From: Marinilabilia salmonicolor
GTDB taxonomy: Bacteria; Bacteroidota; Bacteroidia; Bacteroidales; Marinilabiliaceae
Direction: 5' to 3'
Length of the DNA stretch: 64,000 bases
Assembly: GCF_003003035.1 (NCBI RefSeq)
Contig: NZ_PVTS01000017.1
Location: 1 to 64,000, forward strand
In this document: positions 33,801-42,143 of the stretch, in pieces
Position numbering within the stretch: position 1 is the stretch's first letter
Layout of the letters: every line of letters begins with the position of its first letter
Made by a program: the position numbers and the translations under genes
Notes under the pieces: generated by a model
Database searches by the model: none
Seen by the model: the letters and a program-made list of their open reading frames with translations, nothing else
Told to the model about the DNA's origin: nothing

Positions 33801-34261
33801 TGCAGCCCGAGACGCAGGATCAGGAGGTATTTGTGGACGGAATCAACAACATTGTTGAAGCCCAGCAAAGAGTTGCCAAAAGTTATTTTGAGGATGGCAG
33901 CGTAGAGGGGGCTGTTCCCCCACTCAAAGCAATTCTGCACGTGATGGCTCATGGTGAATACAACGGTAAGACCATTGACGATCCCGAAATCAGAAAAATG
34001 TTTACCCTGGAAAATATGCTGGCCAGTGACTGGTACCATGAGCGCCTGACCAACAAACAACTGGGTGACATCAATCTGTGGCAAAAACACCTCAAGTATT
34101 TGCGCGATTACCTCACCACAAGGAAGAACATTGCTCCTGAAGTGGAGGCTAAAATCAAATCGAGCATCGAACTCGCTGAACAATACATCAAGAAGTTTAA
34201 GTCGGCTGAGTACCTTAAATCTCTTGAGGGATGCATAGGGTTGGATACTTTTGTGAAGTAA
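30812..34261 (+). CDS. Phosphoenolpyruvate carboxykinase, PPi-dependent type
   Basis: 1149 residues from the ATG at 30812. The sequence matches, from memory, the large diphosphate-dependent PEP carboxykinase known from Propionibacterium and Entamoeba rather than the ATP or GTP enzymes (about 530-620 residues). Telling stretches are NPKNDRRTTKGVFHVVEGGL near 130, WTGHTGCVILAPHL near 264, CHKPCTVSGGGKSEISKS near 483, TGKSPSTTGAGSEGALTKGP near 868 and GPNYRVDHDISLL near 917. It interconverts oxaloacetate plus PPi with PEP, CO2 and Pi. Such genes are often left as hypothetical. A strong terminator follows directly. Confidence 0.8.
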   Translation: MDLKKSFGFKEDGTNEIPKPKRVIEYINLKLAAMGQPYFKSSSRMGLLELANDLINNYKEKNRLLTSYLCPADQRIQNFLDHYLADFKDKKDIRLPSETFVVDNHGIARALSLPPDADKFESDIIHSFRLKQGILNNPKNDRRTTKGVFHVVEGGLPIPHDKKGVPKEAFASLLEKALQPPKELLEIPFTSTQEEKAASFVSLLLRPVVEPAVGNKNKERRMEIRFFAPGNLVSNLDFVESIFGNAGDPYLTENDSALDIEGWTGHTGCVILAPHLTKLKKKELGLPHISEATERQKRDGMCWEKEDELYNDGGAFKVTARTAEGIIVTLIADNYFGYSKKEVKTQIGYAANLLGNVEEEHAGGAIAFPTYNLGDEFSDRKQFNRNDLSFEKMAAMYNDYMELQPEGHAVDRKYKDIIYVPEDAAFNLMEQKVSWTKDGKEHSIRLNPKNTYMLPAGYKVRMNKNPYVPSWRLIGSVAEGTFCHKPCTVSGGGKSEISKSIEDAIIYGPFFTADYENDFKKVEEIINKDYSDIYLPHIKTAKDRPILSSKRSLGSVIKLLTPAPNRYTKEYNEWLETIPHHIKGLVYIVKRFYRAEWGKEWKKYFTVDIIDGKHGNELKFKNRKLVASYLRVGLTNEGAWRTFKLRQDYIASDKLQMEDDITASTVVPASQLKDLAPDFNHPSAKFITNCEYRFFQRPDEAVHRGYDKQAELDLSTPNTFISNFEPLTISDAKEIMDDAIEFDKYTQPMKSLIKDVARKKEHNFFVSSSHPRIFEGKPSANVRYLQNRPGLIKHRENYIAEMGTRLYRKVPAGEPVLTPVNAVLGGRRNNPPQPGIRPLAVYNPIHYQDLPELFMDFVCSLTGKSPSTTGAGSEGALTKGPFNALSPVTDLNNALVSFILTGYNGFTTAAGHIGPNYRVDHDISLLVPEIWSRLSPEEADAQFLKDHNYLEKLEDFEHNGKKVLASRLGYRINAKFARTFLGRVFENPDAVFNSEMLQPETQDQEVFVDGINNIVEAQQRVAKSYFEDGSVEGAVPPLKAILHVMAHGEYNGKTIDDPEIRKMFTLENMLASDWYHERLTNKQLGDINLWQKHLKYLRDYLTTRKNIAPEVEAKIKSSIELAEQYIKKFKSAEYLKSLEGCIGLDTFVK

Positions 34262-34283
34262 TTGTTTTGTTAAATTATTATTT

Positions 34284-34330
34284 AAAAGAGCTGTTGCCCG
34301 GTTATCGGGCGACAGCTCTTTTCTGTTTTT
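34284..34330 (+). terminator. Rho-independent terminator after the carboxykinase gene
   Basis: A 17-bp stem (AAAAGAGCTGTTGCCCG with its complement, one T-G wobble), loop GTTAT, then TTTTCTGTTTTT. It separates the carboxykinase from rlmN. Confidence 0.9.
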
Positions 34331-34336
34331 TATCCT

Positions 34337-34344
34337 TACCTTTG
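34337..34344 (+). promoter_or_regulatory. TACCTTTG -7 element of rlmN
   Basis: Perfect TAnnTTTG, 25 bp before the rlmN ATG and directly after the upstream terminator. No clear -33. Confidence 0.55.
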
Positions 34345-34369
34345 CCCTGTCACAATTAAAAATCACCTT

Positions 34370-35407
34370 ATGGAAGCGCTTTTTGGAAAAACTTTAGAGG
34401 AATTGAAAGTCGTTGCTGCTGAAAACGGATTACCCGGATTTACAGCCAAACAAATGGCGCAATGGCTTTATACCAAAAAGGTAAGTGAGATTGACGACAT
34501 GACCAATCTTTCGAAAGATGCACGTGGCCGGCTTAAAGAAAAATATGAAATAGGACGCGTAGTTCCTTCCAAGGTTCAGGCGTCTGTTGATGGAACAAAA
34601 AAATATCTCTATCCTGCTCAAAAAGGGCTTTTTATTGAGGCTGCATACATCCCCGAGAAAGATCGGCACACCTTGTGTATCTCATCCCAGATTGGTTGTA
34701 AAATGGGATGCCTGTTTTGCATGACCGGTAAACAGGGTTTTCAGGGACAACTAACTGCCGGAGAAATTGTCAACCAGGTCATCAGTCTTCCCGAGAGCGA
34801 CCAACTTACCAATATTGTTTATATGGGAATGGGGGAACCGCTGGACAACGTGGACAATGTGCTGAAAAGTCTGGAAATTTTCACCTCCGACTGGGGAATG
34901 GGCTGGAGCCCCAGGCGCTTCAACGTCTCTACCATTGGTGTGGAACCAGCTATGAGGCGTTTTATCGAGGAAAGCGACGCACATCTGGCCATCAGCCTGC
35001 ACACGCCCTTCAATGAGGAACGTAAAAAACTCATGCCCATCGAGCAGGTTTATCCCATCGAAGAGGTAATCGACGCATTAAAAGAATATGACTTCGGACG
35101 TCAGCGTAGAATATCCTTTGAATATATTATGTTCGACGGAGTAAATGACACCCCCGCCCATGTAAAAGGTCTCACCAAACTACTTAACGGCATCCGTTGC
35201 AGAATCAATCTCATCAGGTTTCACCCCATCCCCGACTCCCCACTCAGAGGCTCATCGGATGAAAAAATCAAATGGTTCTCCGATCAACTCAATAAGAAAG
35301 GCCTTACCACAACCATTCGCAGATCGCGGGGAGAGGACATCTATGCAGCTTGTGGACTTCTGTCCACCAAAAATATGCTGAAAGAGGATACAGAGAAAGA
35401 TTATTAG
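34370..35407 (+). CDS. rlmN: 23S rRNA (adenine2503-C2)-methyltransferase RlmN
   Basis: A 345-residue radical-SAM enzyme that methylates C2 of A2503 in 23S rRNA and A37 in some tRNAs. The [4Fe-4S] ligands are Cys110, Cys114 and Cys117 in CKMGCLFC. GMGEPLDN near 154-161 is the SAM-binding GGE-type motif. The methyl-carrying cysteine is probably that in DIYAACGLL near 328. The N-terminal 90 residues form the RNA-binding helix-hairpin region typical of RlmN. Length and order are normal. It has its own -7 element and ends at a 14-bp hairpin. Confidence 0.95.
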   Translation: MEALFGKTLEELKVVAAENGLPGFTAKQMAQWLYTKKVSEIDDMTNLSKDARGRLKEKYEIGRVVPSKVQASVDGTKKYLYPAQKGLFIEAAYIPEKDRHTLCISSQIGCKMGCLFCMTGKQGFQGQLTAGEIVNQVISLPESDQLTNIVYMGMGEPLDNVDNVLKSLEIFTSDWGMGWSPRRFNVSTIGVEPAMRRFIEESDAHLAISLHTPFNEERKKLMPIEQVYPIEEVIDALKEYDFGRQRRISFEYIMFDGVNDTPAHVKGLTKLLNGIRCRINLIRFHPIPDSPLRGSSDEKIKWFSDQLNKKGLTTTIRRSRGEDIYAACGLLSTKNMLKEDTEKDY

Positions 35408-35463
35408 CTCGTAGTTTTTAGCAAGAACCGGGCGACAATTTCGGATAAAACATCCAATTAAGA

Positions 35464-35499
35464 CCTGTTTTTGGTTGAGATGCAACCAAAAACAGGCTT
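35464..35499. terminator. Hairpin terminator downstream of rlmN
   Basis: A perfect 14-bp stem starting CCTGTTTTTGGTTG, loop AGATG. The T run after it is short (CTTT), but the stem itself is T-rich. It lies between convergent transcription units and may serve both. Confidence 0.7.
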
Positions 35500-35505
35500 T
35501 AACCA

Positions 35506-35688
35506 TCAATTATTCATTTCGGGCATAATGCGAAGATGCTTTTTAAGGTTCTCAACAATCTCCCTTCTCGGGCTGATTAATACTTCCTTTAGTCGGGCCT
35601 CCGGCAGGTTTAGCAGCAATTCCTGCAGGTAATAACTTTTAGAAATAATAAAATCCAAATCCATAGTAGAACATTTCTTCATAAGCAA
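35506..35688 (-). CDS. Small hypothetical protein (about 58-60 residues)
   Basis: A short frame, MKKCSTMDLDFIISKSYYLQ at its N-terminus, then a leucine- and charge-rich helical part (LPEARLKEVLI, REIVENLKKHL). Codon use looks natural and an AGGAAA word precedes the start. No family is recognised. It is convergent with rlmN and shares the hairpin region. It could be a chance frame; homologues with conserved context would decide. Confidence 0.35.
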   Translation of the reverse strand: MLMKKCSTMDLDFIISKSYYLQELLLNLPEARLKEVLISPRREIVENLKKHLRIMPEMNN

Positions 35689-35904
35689 ATTTCCTGAATT
35701 AATTATGAAACAATAATTTACCCATTAGGGGAAAAGTCAATAAGACCATTCTACAAACCAAACGGAAATAATCCGAAAAAATTATTTTCACTCTCTTTTA
35801 TTTATCAGCTGAACATCGTAGTAGATAATGGCTCTGGCTTAAATTCTCGACAATAACACAAATGGTTTATTTACAGTATATTGAACCTTTATGATTGTCG
35901 ATAA

Positions 35905-36005
35905 AAGTTGTTGGCCCCCTATCGGGGACCTTTTCTATTAAGGGGATTTCCCCCGGGTTAGTCCCCCGGGGTTATTCAAATTTGCCCCCATTCGGGGACA
36001 TGTAA
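35905..36005. repeat. Cassette A words, inverted copy
   Basis: Reads GTTGGCCCCCTATCGGGGAC, then AGTCCCCCGGGG and AAATTTGCCCCCATTCGGGG, which is cassette A on the minus strand with altered stem bases that still pair. The rest of 35689-36205 is AT-rich and holds no gene that I can support. Confidence 0.7.
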
Positions 36006-36205
36006 TAATTACCATTTTAAACTATAGACAAGATAATTTATAAATAATACATTCCTTACACAACACTCCGTTAAACTTTTACAAATAGTTGATAGTTAAT
36101 TCATTATAAAACCAGGACAACAAACAAGAACTCGCTCATAATAAAGACTTTGCGTCATTGCGTCTCTGCGTTTAAGCTTTTTATAACGGACTATTGTTAC
36201 AAAAA

Positions 36206-36480
36206 CAAGGCTTTTCCCTATTTGGGATATACACAATGCCACTTGACAAGATTAGGCTGTGTTTTTTAAGGCCGAAGGTCTTTAAGCAATAGCCTGGGGC
36301 AACGCCCCAGGAAAATTGTAATACCTCTCCCCCTCTCATTATTGGTCGCGATGCGACCAATAATGAGAGGGGGCCCGGAGGAGGTGCCTCAAGACCCAGG
36401 GCGTTGCCCTGGGCTATTGCTATCAGGCTTTCACCCTGTTTCCCTATTCCCTGCTACATTGTTTTATGTATAAGGTAGGT
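36206..36480. repeat. Multi-hairpin element C, copy 1
   Basis: Hairpins in series: AAGGCCGAAGGTCTT, CCTGGGGCAACGCCCCAGG, a central perfect 21-bp stem (36329-36349 with 36353-36373, core ATTGGTCGC, 3-nt loop), CCCAGGGCGTTGCCCTGGG and CAGGCTTTCACCCTG. The long-range arms AGCAATAGCC and GGGCTATTGCT can also pair around the middle three. The right end reads TTTATGTATAAGGTAGGT. Other copies lie at 43811, 45761 and 61192. Confidence 0.9.
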
Positions 36481-36574
36481 AATTATTGATTCAAAATAAT
36501 TTTAAACAATGAAGCCTAATTAGTTAACAATTTTTCTCATTTTTGTGGGGTAAAAGCAATTCAAAGAACATGGC

Positions 36575-39500
36575 ATGTTCCAGAAACTAATAAAACTCTT
36601 TAAATCAAACGGTTCTATCAGCCAGAAGGTCCTTGGAGGATACCTCTTCAACCTGGTGCTTCTGATTCTGGTCGCAGGATTCAGTCTCTTCGGGATAGCC
36701 CGTCTTAAAGACTGGGTACGCAGCACGGAAAAAGTAGATCTTTTACTACATCAAATATACGTATCACGCATTCAGGCCGAAAATCTCACACTCAAAAGCG
36801 ACACTACCTCCACACATATGGTGGACAGTCTTACCCGCAATATTGAGATACTTCTTCAGGATGCACGTGAAAGCAGACTCAACTCCATCAGTCGGGATGA
36901 GTTATCAACGGTCAACAACTGGCTGGATGATTACAAACGTTACTGGGTTTTGGTCATCAACCTAAAAAAAGGACGAAGCGCAACAGAGCAAAAGATGGAT
37001 GCCCTCTTTCAGCAGGTTTTCTCGGCTGCCCGCCAACCTCTTCCACAAAGAGCATCAACAACACCTGATGCAAAAAAGGGCGAACCTGACCTTTACAACG
37101 ACCTGATGTACCAACTCCTTCACCTCAAGGAAATTGAAAAAAAACTTTGGAACTACCCGGTCAATGTTGTTACCAGGGAAATGGTGGACACCGTTTTCGA
37201 ACGCATCAACAGCCTTGTTCCTCCACCCGATGTAGTCTCTCCGGGGTCGGAATCTTTCAGATCTTTATCACAGCTGAGAAGCGGGCTGGCCGGTTATCAG
37301 AAAGAGATGCTTGATCTGGTCGGCGAGCTGGAGGAGATTGAGCGTGTACAGACTCTGGTGGACAGAAGTTCGCAAAGCATCCAGATGGCCGGCGAAAAAG
37401 CCAACTACCATCAGAATCATGCCATGGAACGATGGGTTATTATCGGTTTTGTTCTGCTTTCAGTATTTATGTCACTGGCCATCATTATTGGTATCTGGAT
37501 GGCGGTAATCTATTTCAGAAGAATCAAACACGATGAGGAACTCAGAGAACAGGCCAACAAGCAGTTACAGACCAACAGACAGTTACTTAACGACATCATC
37601 AACAACAGTTCGGCACTCATCTATGTGAAAGATAGAGAAGGGCGGTTCACGCTCATCAATCAGCCCATGGAGGAGACGCTGGGCCTGGAAGCACATCGGA
37701 TTATCGGCCGTACCGACAAAGACATCTTCCCTGAAGAGGTGGCTGCCGTATTCAGTAGAAATGATGCAGAAGTTCTGACCGGTAAAAAATCCATTCAAAA
37801 AGAAGAGTTCTTTCCGTCCGCAACCGGGAAACGCACCTTTCTGTCCAATAAATTCCCTATTAAAGACAGCTCGGGAGAGGTAATATCGGTATGTGGTGTT
37901 TCCACGGATATTACCGAACTGCGCAAAGTCCTTCACGACCTGGAAAGAAGCCGGGAAAACTACCGCAACATAGTCACCAACGTTCCCGGAATTGTCTATC
38001 ATTGCCAAAGTGATTACAAACGTACCATGCTCTTCATCAGCGGAGGCGTGGAGAACATCATCGGACTGGGAATCAACGCATTCATTCAGGAGGGACAATC
38101 CATTATCCCCTTCATCATCAAAGAAGACCGGGACAAAGTCAGAGATATCCTGAGTCGTGCGCTCAACAATCAGTCACCCTTTGAGATGGAATACCGGATC
38201 CGTGACTTGGTGGGCAACCGCAAGTGGGTTTATGAAAAAGGGCTCCCTGTGGTTGACAGACAAACCGGACACGTCACGTTCCAGGGCGTTATCATTGATA
38301 TTACGGCACAAAAAGATGCCGTCAATGAGATTATGATGCGCGACAAACTGTTGGAAGGGGTCTCCGAAGCACTCAAAGAACTGATTGCCAGCACCAATTT
38401 TAAAGAGGCACTTCTTAAAGCCCTTAGAGTGCTGGGCGATGGTGCAGGGGTGGATCGTGCATTTGCATTCCGGAATTACAGAAACGAACCGGGACAATTG
38501 CTGTTCAAACATTTTGTGGAGTGGGAACACTCCTCTCTGGAACCCATCCATCGAAAAGACCTGACCGACCTGGCTTATGAAAAGATCAGCCCTTCCTGGT
38601 ACTTTGCCCTCAATGATCAGAAAGACCTGGAGGTAAATGTCCATTCCGCCACTTCCCGTGAAAAATCCTTTTTGGCCAAACTCAGTTCCACCTCTGCCCT
38701 GATCATTCCGGTGTTTGTCCACAACTCCTTCTGGGGATTCATCGGGTTCGGCATGGAAATGAAATCAGCCAACTGGAATGAGTCGCAAAAAACGCTGTTC
38801 AAAGCCTTTGCTGTAACCATGGGACTGATGATTGCACGCCACCAGAGCAATATAGAGCTGCAAAAAGCCAAAGAAGCAGCCGAAAATGCCACGCGTGCAA
38901 AGAGTGACTTTCTGGCGCGTATGAGTCATGAGATCCGCACTCCCCTGAATGCCATTATCGGATGGACACACCTGGGACTTGAAAACTCAGGTTTCCGTGG
39001 CCAAAGCGATTACCTCAAGCGCATTCAATCCTCTTCCCGGTCTCTGCTTGGAATTATCAACGACATACTCGACTTCTCCAAAATTGAAGCCGGACGCCTG
39101 GAACTTGAATACATCGACTTTGATCTGGAACAGGTTCTCCAGAATTTGGCCGATATGGTACTCTTCAGAGCCAATGAGAAAAACCTGGAGTTGGTATTTG
39201 ACATAGCTCCGGAAGTGCCACTGAGCCTCGTTGGCGACCCGCTCCGACTGGAACAGGTACTGATAAATCTGGTCAACAATGCTGTAAAATTCACCGATAA
39301 GGGACACGTAAATGTAAAGATTAATCTCAAATCCTCCGAAAGCGAGAAAATGGAACTTCTTTTTGCCGTGGAAGATACCGGAATCGGTCTCAAAGAGGAA
39401 CAAAAGAACAACCTTTTCAAGGCATTTTCACAAGCCGATGTATCTACTACCCGCAAATACGGGGGATCGGGGCTTGGCCTGGCTATTTGCAAGCGTATTA

Positions 39501-40849
39501 CCCAAATGATGGGCGGAGAGATATGGGTGGAGAGCGATTATGGTAAAGGCAGCAAATTCTTCTTCACAGCTTTTATCGATCGCCAGATGATTCAGAAAAA
39601 AGACCAGATGCTTCATGCCTTTGAGGTGGAGGGCGATGAAGCGATGATTGGTTGCAACAATGTTAAAACAGCCATCGGTCTGAAAAGCATGCTCACCGAT
39701 TTTGGATTTAAGGTTCATCGCACCTGTGCCTACCAATCTCTCCTGAGCAAGCTGGAAAGCATCAGTCCCTCCGCTCCTCTCTGGCTATTGTTCATCGACT
39801 GGCCCATGATAACAGACCTTGGAAAAGAAGCCATAAATGACCTGCTACGATACAACGACCGTTTCGAACATCTTGTGATAATGGCTTCACCATTTCATGA
39901 GGAGGAATTAAAAGAAGTGTGGCCCGAAGAGGATTTGCCCTATGTGTTGATGCACAAACCGGCCAATTATTCCATTGTGTTTGACACCCTGATGGATGCC
40001 ATGGGGGGTGCTGACTTTACTCAGGCAGAGGGTGGTTCCAAAAAGAAAAATTACAAAGATCTTCTGATAAAAGAGAAACCACTAAAACTGCTGATGGTTG
40101 AGGACAACGATACCAACCGTGAACTCACCAAAGAGTTGCTGGCTATGGCCAACATATCAACCGATATGGCTGTTAACGGACAGGAGGCTCTGGATCTGGC
40201 CAAAACGCAGGAGGGAAACTGTCCCTACGATCTGGTGCTGATGGACATTCACATGCCGGGAATGAACGGCTATACAGCCACCCGAAGGATGAAGCGAATA
40301 GATGGTTGGGGTGAGGTACCCGTGGTAGCCATGACTGCTGAAGCACTGGGAGATGTTGAAAACCAATGCTTACAGGCAGGAATGACCGGTCTGGTAGCCA
40401 AACCCATCGATCCGGATGACCTCTTCAGAGTCATTTATCGCCTTGTTTTTGGAGAAGTCAGGGACGCTGATGCCATCATGCAACATTCCGAAAAAGGCCG
40501 TGAATACAAATTCCCAAAAATCGACGGTCTTGACGTTCAGGCAGGAATCCGTCGCATGGGAGGACGCTCCGACCTTTACGGCCGATTGCTTAAGGGATTT
40601 TGCCACGACTATGCAGAAATCGGAGACCGCCTGAAACAGTTGGAAGATGAGGAAGAAACAGAAGAAACCGCGCGGCTTTTACACTCCCTCAAAGGAATTG
40701 TCGGCACCATGGAGGCCCCCACCCTTTATCAGCAAGCTCAGAAGACCGAAAAGGCTTTCAAAGAGGAGACATCCAACTATAAACAACTAAAAGAAAAACT
40801 CATCAAGGAGGTTAAAAGACAAATAAAACAAATCAACAAGAAAATTTAA
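36575..40849 (+). CDS. Hybrid sensor histidine kinase with receiver and HPt domains
   Basis: 1424 residues, an inner-membrane phosphorelay protein. TM1 near 22-46, a helical periplasmic sensor 47-285, TM2 near 287-313. Two PAS domains (about 340-450 and 460-590), a GAF-like domain (about 605-760), HisKA with phospho-acceptor His785 in FLARMSHEIRTPLNAIIG, and a HATPase domain (885-1005; DTGIGL, GGSGLGLAI). A diverged receiver-like region (1015-1150) lacks the acceptor pattern. A true receiver follows (1168-1290) with Asp1224 in LMDIHMPGMNG, then an HPt domain with His1370 in LLHSLKGIVG. The signal is unknown. The relay can finish inside one chain. An ECF sigma gene lies 120 bp downstream. Confidence 0.9.
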   Translation: MFQKLIKLFKSNGSISQKVLGGYLFNLVLLILVAGFSLFGIARLKDWVRSTEKVDLLLHQIYVSRIQAENLTLKSDTTSTHMVDSLTRNIEILLQDARESRLNSISRDELSTVNNWLDDYKRYWVLVINLKKGRSATEQKMDALFQQVFSAARQPLPQRASTTPDAKKGEPDLYNDLMYQLLHLKEIEKKLWNYPVNVVTREMVDTVFERINSLVPPPDVVSPGSESFRSLSQLRSGLAGYQKEMLDLVGELEEIERVQTLVDRSSQSIQMAGEKANYHQNHAMERWVIIGFVLLSVFMSLAIIIGIWMAVIYFRRIKHDEELREQANKQLQTNRQLLNDIINNSSALIYVKDREGRFTLINQPMEETLGLEAHRIIGRTDKDIFPEEVAAVFSRNDAEVLTGKKSIQKEEFFPSATGKRTFLSNKFPIKDSSGEVISVCGVSTDITELRKVLHDLERSRENYRNIVTNVPGIVYHCQSDYKRTMLFISGGVENIIGLGINAFIQEGQSIIPFIIKEDRDKVRDILSRALNNQSPFEMEYRIRDLVGNRKWVYEKGLPVVDRQTGHVTFQGVIIDITAQKDAVNEIMMRDKLLEGVSEALKELIASTNFKEALLKALRVLGDGAGVDRAFAFRNYRNEPGQLLFKHFVEWEHSSLEPIHRKDLTDLAYEKISPSWYFALNDQKDLEVNVHSATSREKSFLAKLSSTSALIIPVFVHNSFWGFIGFGMEMKSANWNESQKTLFKAFAVTMGLMIARHQSNIELQKAKEAAENATRAKSDFLARMSHEIRTPLNAIIGWTHLGLENSGFRGQSDYLKRIQSSSRSLLGIINDILDFSKIEAGRLELEYIDFDLEQVLQNLADMVLFRANEKNLELVFDIAPEVPLSLVGDPLRLEQVLINLVNNAVKFTDKGHVNVKINLKSSESEKMELLFAVEDTGIGLKEEQKNNLFKAFSQADVSTTRKYGGSGLGLAICKRITQMMGGEIWVESDYGKGSKFFFTAFIDRQMIQKKDQMLHAFEVEGDEAMIGCNNVKTAIGLKSMLTDFGFKVHRTCAYQSLLSKLESISPSAPLWLLFIDWPMITDLGKEAINDLLRYNDRFEHLVIMASPFHEEELKEVWPEEDLPYVLMHKPANYSIVFDTLMDAMGGADFTQAEGGSKKKNYKDLLIKEKPLKLLMVEDNDTNRELTKELLAMANISTDMAVNGQEALDLAKTQEGNCPYDLVLMDIHMPGMNGYTATRRMKRIDGWGEVPVVAMTAEALGDVENQCLQAGMTGLVAKPIDPDDLFRVIYRLVFGEVRDADAIMQHSEKGREYKFPKIDGLDVQAGIRRMGGRSDLYGRLLKGFCHDYAEIGDRLKQLEDEEETEETARLLHSLKGIVGTMEAPTLYQQAQKTEKAFKEETSNYKQLKEKLIKEVKRQIKQINKKI

Positions 40850-40969
40850 CATTTGGAAATTTGTGTATTTTTTTGTTATTTGAGCCCCAGATTAATACAA
40901 AAACACCTCGTTAAACAATAAAACAGAAGCCTATAGAACATTTTTACAAGCAAATTTTAAATATTGATT

Positions 40970-41563
40970 ATGATGACAGAACTGACTATCCTGTCTGATG
41001 AAGAGCTTGTAAAAAAGTTTATATCAGGAGATTCGAGGTGTATTGACTTGTTGATTGAAAGACATCATCAGCGCATTTATTCATTTATTTTTCTAATGGT
41101 CAGGCAACGGGATCTGGCCGAGGATATCTTTCAGGATGTATTTGTAAAAGTGATTCATTCACTCAAATCCGGTAAATATGCCGAAAACGGGCGTTTTACA
41201 TCCTGGGTTATGCGCATTGCCCATAATCTCATCATTGACCATTTTCGCAAGCAGAAGAACCAGCAAATGGTCTCCAACGACCAGCACAGTTTCGATCTGT
41301 TTAACAACGCCAGGTTTTCCGACCAGACCATCGAAGACCAGATGGTTCATGATCAGCTAATCAGTGAGGTAGCAGCTTTGGTGGAAATGTTGCCCGAATC
41401 ACAGAAAGAGGTCATCAGACTGCGCCACTACTTCGGCCTTTCATTCAAGGAAATAGCAGAGGAAACCAATGTGAGCATCAATACAGCACTGGGGCGTATG
41501 CGTTATGCACTCATCAATATGCGGAAAATGATGGAAGAAAAAAATATGTCGCTGACTATTTGA
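40970..41563 (+). CDS. ECF-type RNA polymerase sigma factor
   Basis: About 197 residues with sigma region 2 (RDLAEDIFQDVFVKVIHSL near 47-65, FTSWVMRIAHNLIIDHFRKQ near 76-95) and region 4 (LPESQKEVIRLRHYFGLSFK near 142-161, then EIAEETNVSINTALGRMRYA). There is no region 1.1 or 3, so it belongs to group 4. It would direct transcription of a small regulon. No anti-sigma gene is adjacent; instead a sensor kinase precedes it and an ACP-like gene follows. The kinase may control it indirectly, which is only a guess. ATG at 40970 or 40973; the TTG at 40964 is less likely. Confidence 0.85.
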   Translation: MMTELTILSDEELVKKFISGDSRCIDLLIERHHQRIYSFIFLMVRQRDLAEDIFQDVFVKVIHSLKSGKYAENGRFTSWVMRIAHNLIIDHFRKQKNQQMVSNDQHSFDLFNNARFSDQTIEDQMVHDQLISEVAALVEMLPESQKEVIRLRHYFGLSFKEIAEETNVSINTALGRMRYALINMRKMMEEKNMSLTI

Positions 41564-41642
41564 AAAAAAAATCAATCCATTCCATACGTGTAACCTCTCT
41601 TTCGATTGTCCTATTATTAAACCATCAAAAGAGAGTTGCCTT

Positions 41643-41882
41643 ATGAATGCAAAAGAGATAAGACGTAACCTGTATAAGGTATTCAGAATGACCGGTATTC
41701 CCCGGAACGTAATTGATGAAAGAGCATCTTTAACCGACGATTTGTTTATGGATGATGTGGATATGGCTTGTTTCCTGTTTTACCTGGAAACCCGTTTCAA
41801 AGTGAATGTAAAGAATGAGGAGATGACACATCTGCAATCGGTAGGTTCAACCATCAACTACCTACAGCAACATTGCGCATAA
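41643..41882 (+). CDS. Acyl-carrier-protein-like protein lacking the attachment serine
   Basis: 79 residues. SLTDDLFMDDVDMACFLFYL near 29-48 aligns with the ACP core DDL-GADSLD-x-VEL-x3-LE, followed by ETRFKVNVKNEEM and SVGSTINYLQQ, as in the ACP helix III-IV region. At the place of the 4'-phosphopantetheine serine (DSL) there is Asp38 (DDV). It therefore cannot carry an acyl chain by the normal route, although the fold is probably kept. A regulatory or decoy role is possible. It lies 80 bp after the sigma gene with no obvious terminator between, so they may be co-transcribed. Confidence 0.6.
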   Translation: MNAKEIRRNLYKVFRMTGIPRNVIDERASLTDDLFMDDVDMACFLFYLETRFKVNVKNEEMTHLQSVGSTINYLQQHCA

Positions 41883-41989
41883 AACAGATCCATAAAGCTT
41901 CCCGCTTAAAAATCTGGTTTTAAAACAACAACATAGCCACGGCGGACTTGCTCCGCCGTTATTTATAATAATTCATCCATAAACTTTTT

Positions 41990-42080
41990 CATAAAGGTAT
42001 CACCACTGCCGGGGCTTCATCTTTTGGATCACAACATTTTTTCTACCAAACTGCCGCCCCTCCGGGGCTGTTCCATCTCA
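41990..42080. repeat. GCCGGGGC module pair (cassette A fragment)
   Basis: TGCCGGGGCTTCATC and GCCCCTCCGGGGCTGTTCC, the two last modules of cassette A with the same spacing of about 50 bp, followed by a CAACCTCAACTCTCAACTC low-complexity run (42091-42140). It lies between the ACP-like gene and the convergent STN gene. Confidence 0.65.
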
Positions 42081-42143
42081 AACCCCATCGCTCAACCTCA
42101 ACTCTCAACTCCCAACCTCAACCTCAACCTCAACTCTCAACTC

